Part shown: positions 4,940 through 7,709 of the stretch, one piece after another
Position numbering within the stretch: the stretch's first letter is position 1
Layout: each line of letters opens with the position of its first letter
Origin: an uncultured Prevotella sp.
GTDB taxonomy: Bacteria > Bacteroidota > Bacteroidia > Bacteroidales > Bacteroidaceae
Length of the DNA: 7,709 nucleotides
Direction: 5' to 3'
Assembly (NCBI GenBank): GCA_900547085.1
Contig: URFI01000110.1
Location: 1 to 7,709, forward strand
Program-made: the position numbers and the translations under genes
The notes under the pieces: generated by a model
Told to the model about the DNA's origin: nothing
The model's input: the letters and a program-made list of their open reading frames with translations, nothing else
The model's database searches: none

Positions 4940-5722
4940 ATGCGAATACTGATAATGGGTGCAGGCAAGATGGGAAGTTTCTTGCTTGACCTGCTCAGTT
5001 TCGACCATGAAACGGCCGTGTACGAGAAAGATCCGAAGCGAATGCGCTTCACGTACAACTGTCAACGCTTCACCTCGATGGACGAGGTGCGAGCTTTTCA
5101 ACCCGAACTGGTCATCAACGCCGTGACCGTGAAATACACCATTCCGGCTTTTGAGGAGGTGATTCCCTACTTGCCGACCAACTGTATATTGAGTGACATC
5201 AGCTCTGTGAAGACGGGTTTGAAGGCTTTTTATGAGCAGGCGGGTCACCCTTACGTTTCAACGCACCCCATGTTCGGGCCGACTTTCGCCAACTTAAACC
5301 AACTGCACGAGGAGAATGCCATTATCATCAGCGAGAGTGATTACATGGGGCGCATCTTTTTCAAGGATCTGTATCAGCGCCTGGGGCTGCACATCTACGA
5401 GTACACGTTCGAGGAACACGACAAAACTGTGGCTTATTCGTTGAGCATTCCCTTCGTCAGTACGTTCGTCTTTGCGGCCGTGATGAAGCATCAAGATGCG
5501 CCTGGAACCACGTTCAAGCGGCACATGCGCATCGCCAAGGGTGTATTGAACGAGGATGATTACCTCTTGCAGGAAATACTTTTCAATCCCTACACGCACG
5601 ACCAAGTATCGCAGATACGGGTAGAACTGAAAGAACTCCTGAACATCATCGACAACAAGGATGCGGATGGGATGAAAAAATATCTTACTAAAATAAGGCA
5701 AAATATGAAAGAAGATTTGTAG
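4940..5722 (+). CDS. tyrA: Prephenate dehydrogenase
   Basis: A 260-residue cytoplasmic enzyme that oxidatively decarboxylates prephenate to 4-hydroxyphenylpyruvate, the precursor of tyrosine. The N-terminal Rossmann fold begins at once with MRILIMGAGKMG (GxGxxG at 7-12), with an acidic residue at the end of the second strand (Glu29 or Asp31) consistent with NAD rather than NADP. STHPMFGPTFAN (107-118) is the prephenate dehydrogenase signature, with His109 the expected catalytic or substrate-contacting residue. The helical C-terminal domain covers about 150-260 (SLSIPFVSTFVFAAVMKH at 167-184). There is no ACT regulatory domain, so tyrosine feedback through ACT is not expected; control would come from the upstream attenuator and from the DAHP synthase. 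The gene follows the DAHP synthase/mutase gene in the same direction with a 155-base gap occupied by the foldback element, so it may be transcribed by read-through. ATG 4940 places the nucleotide-binding strand at the extreme N-terminus, as usual. Confidence 0.93.
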   Translation: MRILIMGAGKMGSFLLDLLSFDHETAVYEKDPKRMRFTYNCQRFTSMDEVRAFQPELVINAVTVKYTIPAFEEVIPYLPTNCILSDISSVKTGLKAFYEQAGHPYVSTHPMFGPTFANLNQLHEENAIIISESDYMGRIFFKDLYQRLGLHIYEYTFEEHDKTVAYSLSIPFVSTFVFAAVMKHQDAPGTTFKRHMRIAKGVLNEDDYLLQEILFNPYTHDQVSQIRVELKELLNIIDNKDADGMKKYLTKIRQNMKEDL

Positions 5723-5727
5723 CTTTG
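5720..5727 (+). promoter_or_regulatory. Possible -7 element overlapping the tyrA stop codon
   Basis: TAGCTTTG fits TAnnTTTG and overlaps the TAG stop of tyrA, 39 bases upstream of the transporter ATG at 5767. There is no TTTG at the usual distance upstream, so it is only a partial match. It could separate the transporter gene from the aromatic operon. Confidence 0.3.
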
Positions 5728-5766
5728 CAGCACAAATTAACTTAAAAGCTTAAATATATTTATATC

Positions 5767-6657
5767 ATGTGGTTCTATCACGTTGTAGCTTTCATGACGG
5801 TGGCTATTTGGGGTTCTACCTTCATCTCCACCAAGGTGCTGATTCAAAGTGGCATTTCGCCGGCTCAGGTGTACACGTTGCGGTTTTTAATAGCCTATGT
5901 GCTGATGTTATTGTTTTTTCATAAGCATATTTTTGCCCGTACATGGAAAGATGAATTGCTGATGGCAGGACTGGGATTGACAGGCGGAACGGTGTTCTTC
6001 CTGGCGCAAAATGTGGCGTTGGGTTACTCAACGGCCATGAACGTGTCGCTCATCGTGTGCTCGTGTCCGCTGTTCACCATGCTGCTTCACCGGATATGGT
6101 TTAGGGGCGAGCCGCTCGGCAAGTGGCAAATCATCGGAACGGCCTTCTCGTTTGTGGGCATGGCGGCCGTGGTACTCAACGGTCAGTTGGTGCTCAACCT
6201 TTCTCCACTGGGTGACTCGCTGGCCCTGCTGGCTTGCGTGAGCTGGGCGGTATATTCGCTGTTGCTCAAAAAAGCCAATGAGAAATATCCCACGACCTTC
6301 ATTACTCGTAAGGTCTTTTTCTATGGACTGCTCACCGTGTTGCCCTACTATGCCTTTGAACCAGGCTTTCCAAGTCTTGATACCTTGGTGCAACCTAAGA
6401 TATTGTATAACCTGCTGTTCCTGGGAGCAGTGGCTTCCATGCTCTGTTTTTGGCTGTGGACGTGGGTGATGTTGCGGCTGGGTGCATTGCAGGCAACCAA
6501 TTATGTATATGTGAATCCAGTGACCACCATCATCTTTGCCGCGTGGATTCTGCACGAGGAGATAACTGTTTACTTCGTCGTGGGTACCGCTTTGATATTG
6601 ACGGGCTTGTACCTGAGCAGCCGAAAGGGGCGGGTACCCGCAGGCAAGACCGCCTGA
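5767..6657 (+). CDS. EamA-family (drug/metabolite transporter superfamily) inner-membrane transporter
   Basis: A 296-residue membrane protein with about ten hydrophobic segments (roughly 3-22, 34-52, 64-81, 92-108, 120-139, 151-168, 183-197, 212-232, 240-260, 268-285), matching the two five-helix EamA repeats. Diagnostic pieces are WGSTFI in helix 1 (15-20), a similar pattern opening repeat two (SLALLACVSWAVYSLLLKKA, 151-170) and the C-terminal NYVYVNPVTTIIFAAW followed by HEEIT (245-267), typical of this family. Members export or import small metabolites such as amino acids; the substrate cannot be read from sequence. Its place after tyrA makes aromatic amino acid efflux a tempting idea but no more than that. 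The gap to tyrA is 44 bases, with a possible -7 element at its start. It is followed after four bases by the hydrolase gene, so those two are probably co-transcribed. The C-terminal tail (286-296) is basic, consistent with a cytoplasmic end. Confidence 0.9.
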   Translation: MWFYHVVAFMTVAIWGSTFISTKVLIQSGISPAQVYTLRFLIAYVLMLLFFHKHIFARTWKDELLMAGLGLTGGTVFFLAQNVALGYSTAMNVSLIVCSCPLFTMLLHRIWFRGEPLGKWQIIGTAFSFVGMAAVVLNGQLVLNLSPLGDSLALLACVSWAVYSLLLKKANEKYPTTFITRKVFFYGLLTVLPYYAFEPGFPSLDTLVQPKILYNLLFLGAVASMLCFWLWTWVMLRLGALQATNYVYVNPVTTIIFAAWILHEEITVYFVVGTALILTGLYLSSRKGRVPAGKTA

Positions 6658-6661
6658 TGTA

Positions 6662-7618
6662 GTGAAGATGACGTGTCTGCTGAGCCTGTTGCTGGGCGTG
6701 TTCACCGTGGTAGAGCTGAACTGCGAGAACCTTTTCGACTGCCGCCACGACAGTCTGAAGCATGACGAGCAATTCCTGCCTTCCTCTGATTATCATTGGA
6801 CACCTAACCGTTATTGGAAGAAAGTGAACCGCATCGGGCAGACCATCCTATCGTGTGGCGAATCGGACTATGGCTGGTCGCTGCCCGATTTAGTTGCCCT
6901 GTGCGAGGTAGAGAACGACAGTTGTTTGGTTGATTTGACCAAACGGTCGCTGTTGCGCAAGGCACGTTATGAATATGTGATGACCCATTCGCCTGATGAA
7001 CGGGGCATCGACGTGGCTTTGTTGTATTCTCCTTTCACGTTTCAATTATTTCAATCTTATTCCATTCGCATCCATCCCATGAAAGAGATGCGCCCCACGC
7101 GTGACATACTGTATGTGAAAGGACGTGTCAGTTTGCGAGACACGCTGCACGTTTTTGTGGTACACGCGCCCAGCAGAACCGAAGGTGAACGTCCTACGCG
7201 TGCCCATCGCAGATTGGTCACCAATCGGTTGTTGCAGTCGGTTGATTCCCTTCGCACCTTGTCTGCCCATCCCCATGTACTGCTGTTGGGCGACTTCAAC
7301 GACTATTCAACGGATGAGAACATCCGACAGTTAACCGATCATGGCATTGTAGATATTTCTCAGCAGGCTGTTGGCACGCACGGAGCCAAAGGAACGTACC
7401 GCTACCGCGGCGAATGGGGCAGCCTAGACCATATTATGTTGGATGAGCATACGGCGCAAAGATTGGTGGAATGTCATGTGCATGATGCCCCTTTCTTGCT
7501 GAAAGACGATGAAAAATACGGCGGAGTGCAACCCCGGAGGAATTATTTGGGACCTCGTTATCAGAATGGTTTCAGTGACCATTTGCCCTTGGTGGTTAGA
7601 CTTCGATGGGACGACTGA
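6662..7618 (+). CDS. Exported endonuclease/exonuclease/phosphatase (EEP) family metal-dependent hydrolase
   Basis: A 318-residue protein from GTG 6662, or 316 from ATG 6668. The EEP fold (DNase I / sphingomyelinase / inositol-phosphatase superfamily) is clear from its ordered motifs: VVELNCENLFD (16-26, metal-side Asn20), CEVEN (81-85), RGIDVALLYS (114-123), VVHAPS (166-171, His168), LLGDFNDY (208-215, Asp211 and Asn213), GSLDHIM (253-259) and FSDHLPL (304-310, Asp306 and His307). All expected catalytic residues are present, so it should cleave a phosphodiester or phosphomonoester with Mg2+; the substrate (nucleic acid, lipid or sugar phosphate) is not determinable. Residues 1-13 are a very short hydrophobic signal-like stretch running straight into the first beta strand, so export is likely but less sure than usual. 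GTG adds a lysine that improves the signal; ATG six bases on is equally possible. Four bases separate it from the transporter gene. Confidence 0.88.
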   Translation: MKMTCLLSLLLGVFTVVELNCENLFDCRHDSLKHDEQFLPSSDYHWTPNRYWKKVNRIGQTILSCGESDYGWSLPDLVALCEVENDSCLVDLTKRSLLRKARYEYVMTHSPDERGIDVALLYSPFTFQLFQSYSIRIHPMKEMRPTRDILYVKGRVSLRDTLHVFVVHAPSRTEGERPTRAHRRLVTNRLLQSVDSLRTLSAHPHVLLLGDFNDYSTDENIRQLTDHGIVDISQQAVGTHGAKGTYRYRGEWGSLDHIMLDEHTAQRLVECHVHDAPFLLKDDEKYGGVQPRRNYLGPRYQNGFSDHLPLVVRLRWDD

Positions 7619-7709
7619 CAGGCTCACCGCCCCTCTTTCGATGAAGAATATATACCTGACGCACAGGATGTTTTGTTTCATTTGGTCGTAAAAAACATTT
7701 AAGCAAGAA
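7619..7709. other. Intergenic tail at the right edge
   Basis: No recognised gene. A 16-codon frame (ATG 7641 to TAA 7691) gives MKNIYLTHRMFCFIWS. There is no promoter with both elements in front of it and no terminator behind it within the window, so I do not call it. No convincing terminator for the hydrolase gene is visible either. Confidence 0.4.

Noticed and set aside
5722..5750. AGCTTT/AAAGCT inverted repeat after tyrA as a terminator
   Set aside because: Only six base pairs around a loop of about 18 bases with no U tract; too weak to call.
6028..6705. Long minus-strand open frame across the transporter gene
   Set aside because: It is antisense to a clear EamA protein, has no promoter, and its translation is rich in His, Gln and Arg, typical of the reverse frame of a membrane-protein gene.
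7641..7691. 16-codon frame at the right edge as a second leader peptide
   Set aside because: It has mixed composition without an amino acid run, no two-element promoter and no visible terminator within the window; downstream sequence would be needed.

Overview
The window looks like chromosomal DNA from a Bacteroidota (Bacteroidetes) bacterium, most probably Prevotella or a close relative. Three promoters fit the Bacteroidetes primary sigma pattern (TTTG, a 19-20 base spacer, then TAnnTTTG). Ribosome-binding sites are A-rich rather than Shine-Dalgarno-like, exported proteins have signal peptides ending in SAQ, and the enzymes resemble Bacteroides/Prevotella proteins as I remember them. No mobile-element gene, tRNA, rRNA or CRISPR array is visible.

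Left part (1-2016): two divergent transcription units leave a 132-base intergenic region (398-529) that holds one consensus promoter in each direction. To the left, on the minus strand, is the 5' part of a gene for an exported, probably outer-membrane protein that runs off the window. To the right is a two-gene operon encoding a small exported protein of unknown function and a cytoplasmic tetratricopeptide-repeat protein.

Central part (2017-5722): an aromatic amino acid operon. It encodes a class I/II PLP aminotransferase, a DAHP synthase fused to a C-terminal chorismate mutase, and a prephenate dehydrogenase (TyrA). Together these cover entry into the shikimate pathway, chorismate to prephenate, prephenate to 4-hydroxyphenylpyruvate, and probably the final transamination. 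In front lies what I read as a complete, previously unlabelled transcription attenuator: a consensus promoter, a 30-residue leader peptide with eight aromatic residues in a row (YYYFYFYF), an antiterminator segment that pairs over 10 Watson-Crick bases with the 5' arm of a terminator, and a 17-bp terminator hairpin. This predicts control by charged tRNA-Tyr and tRNA-Phe. Prephenate dehydratase, which I would expect beside these genes, is absent, and a 139-base spacer follows the terminator. Between the fused enzyme and tyrA sits a 137-base foldback element with 34-bp perfect arms built from tandem 8-base units.

Right part (5723-7709): a ten-helix EamA/DMT-family membrane transporter, followed after four bases by an exported endonuclease/exonuclease/phosphatase-family hydrolase. 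The last 91 bases contain no recognised gene, only a doubtful 16-codon reading frame.
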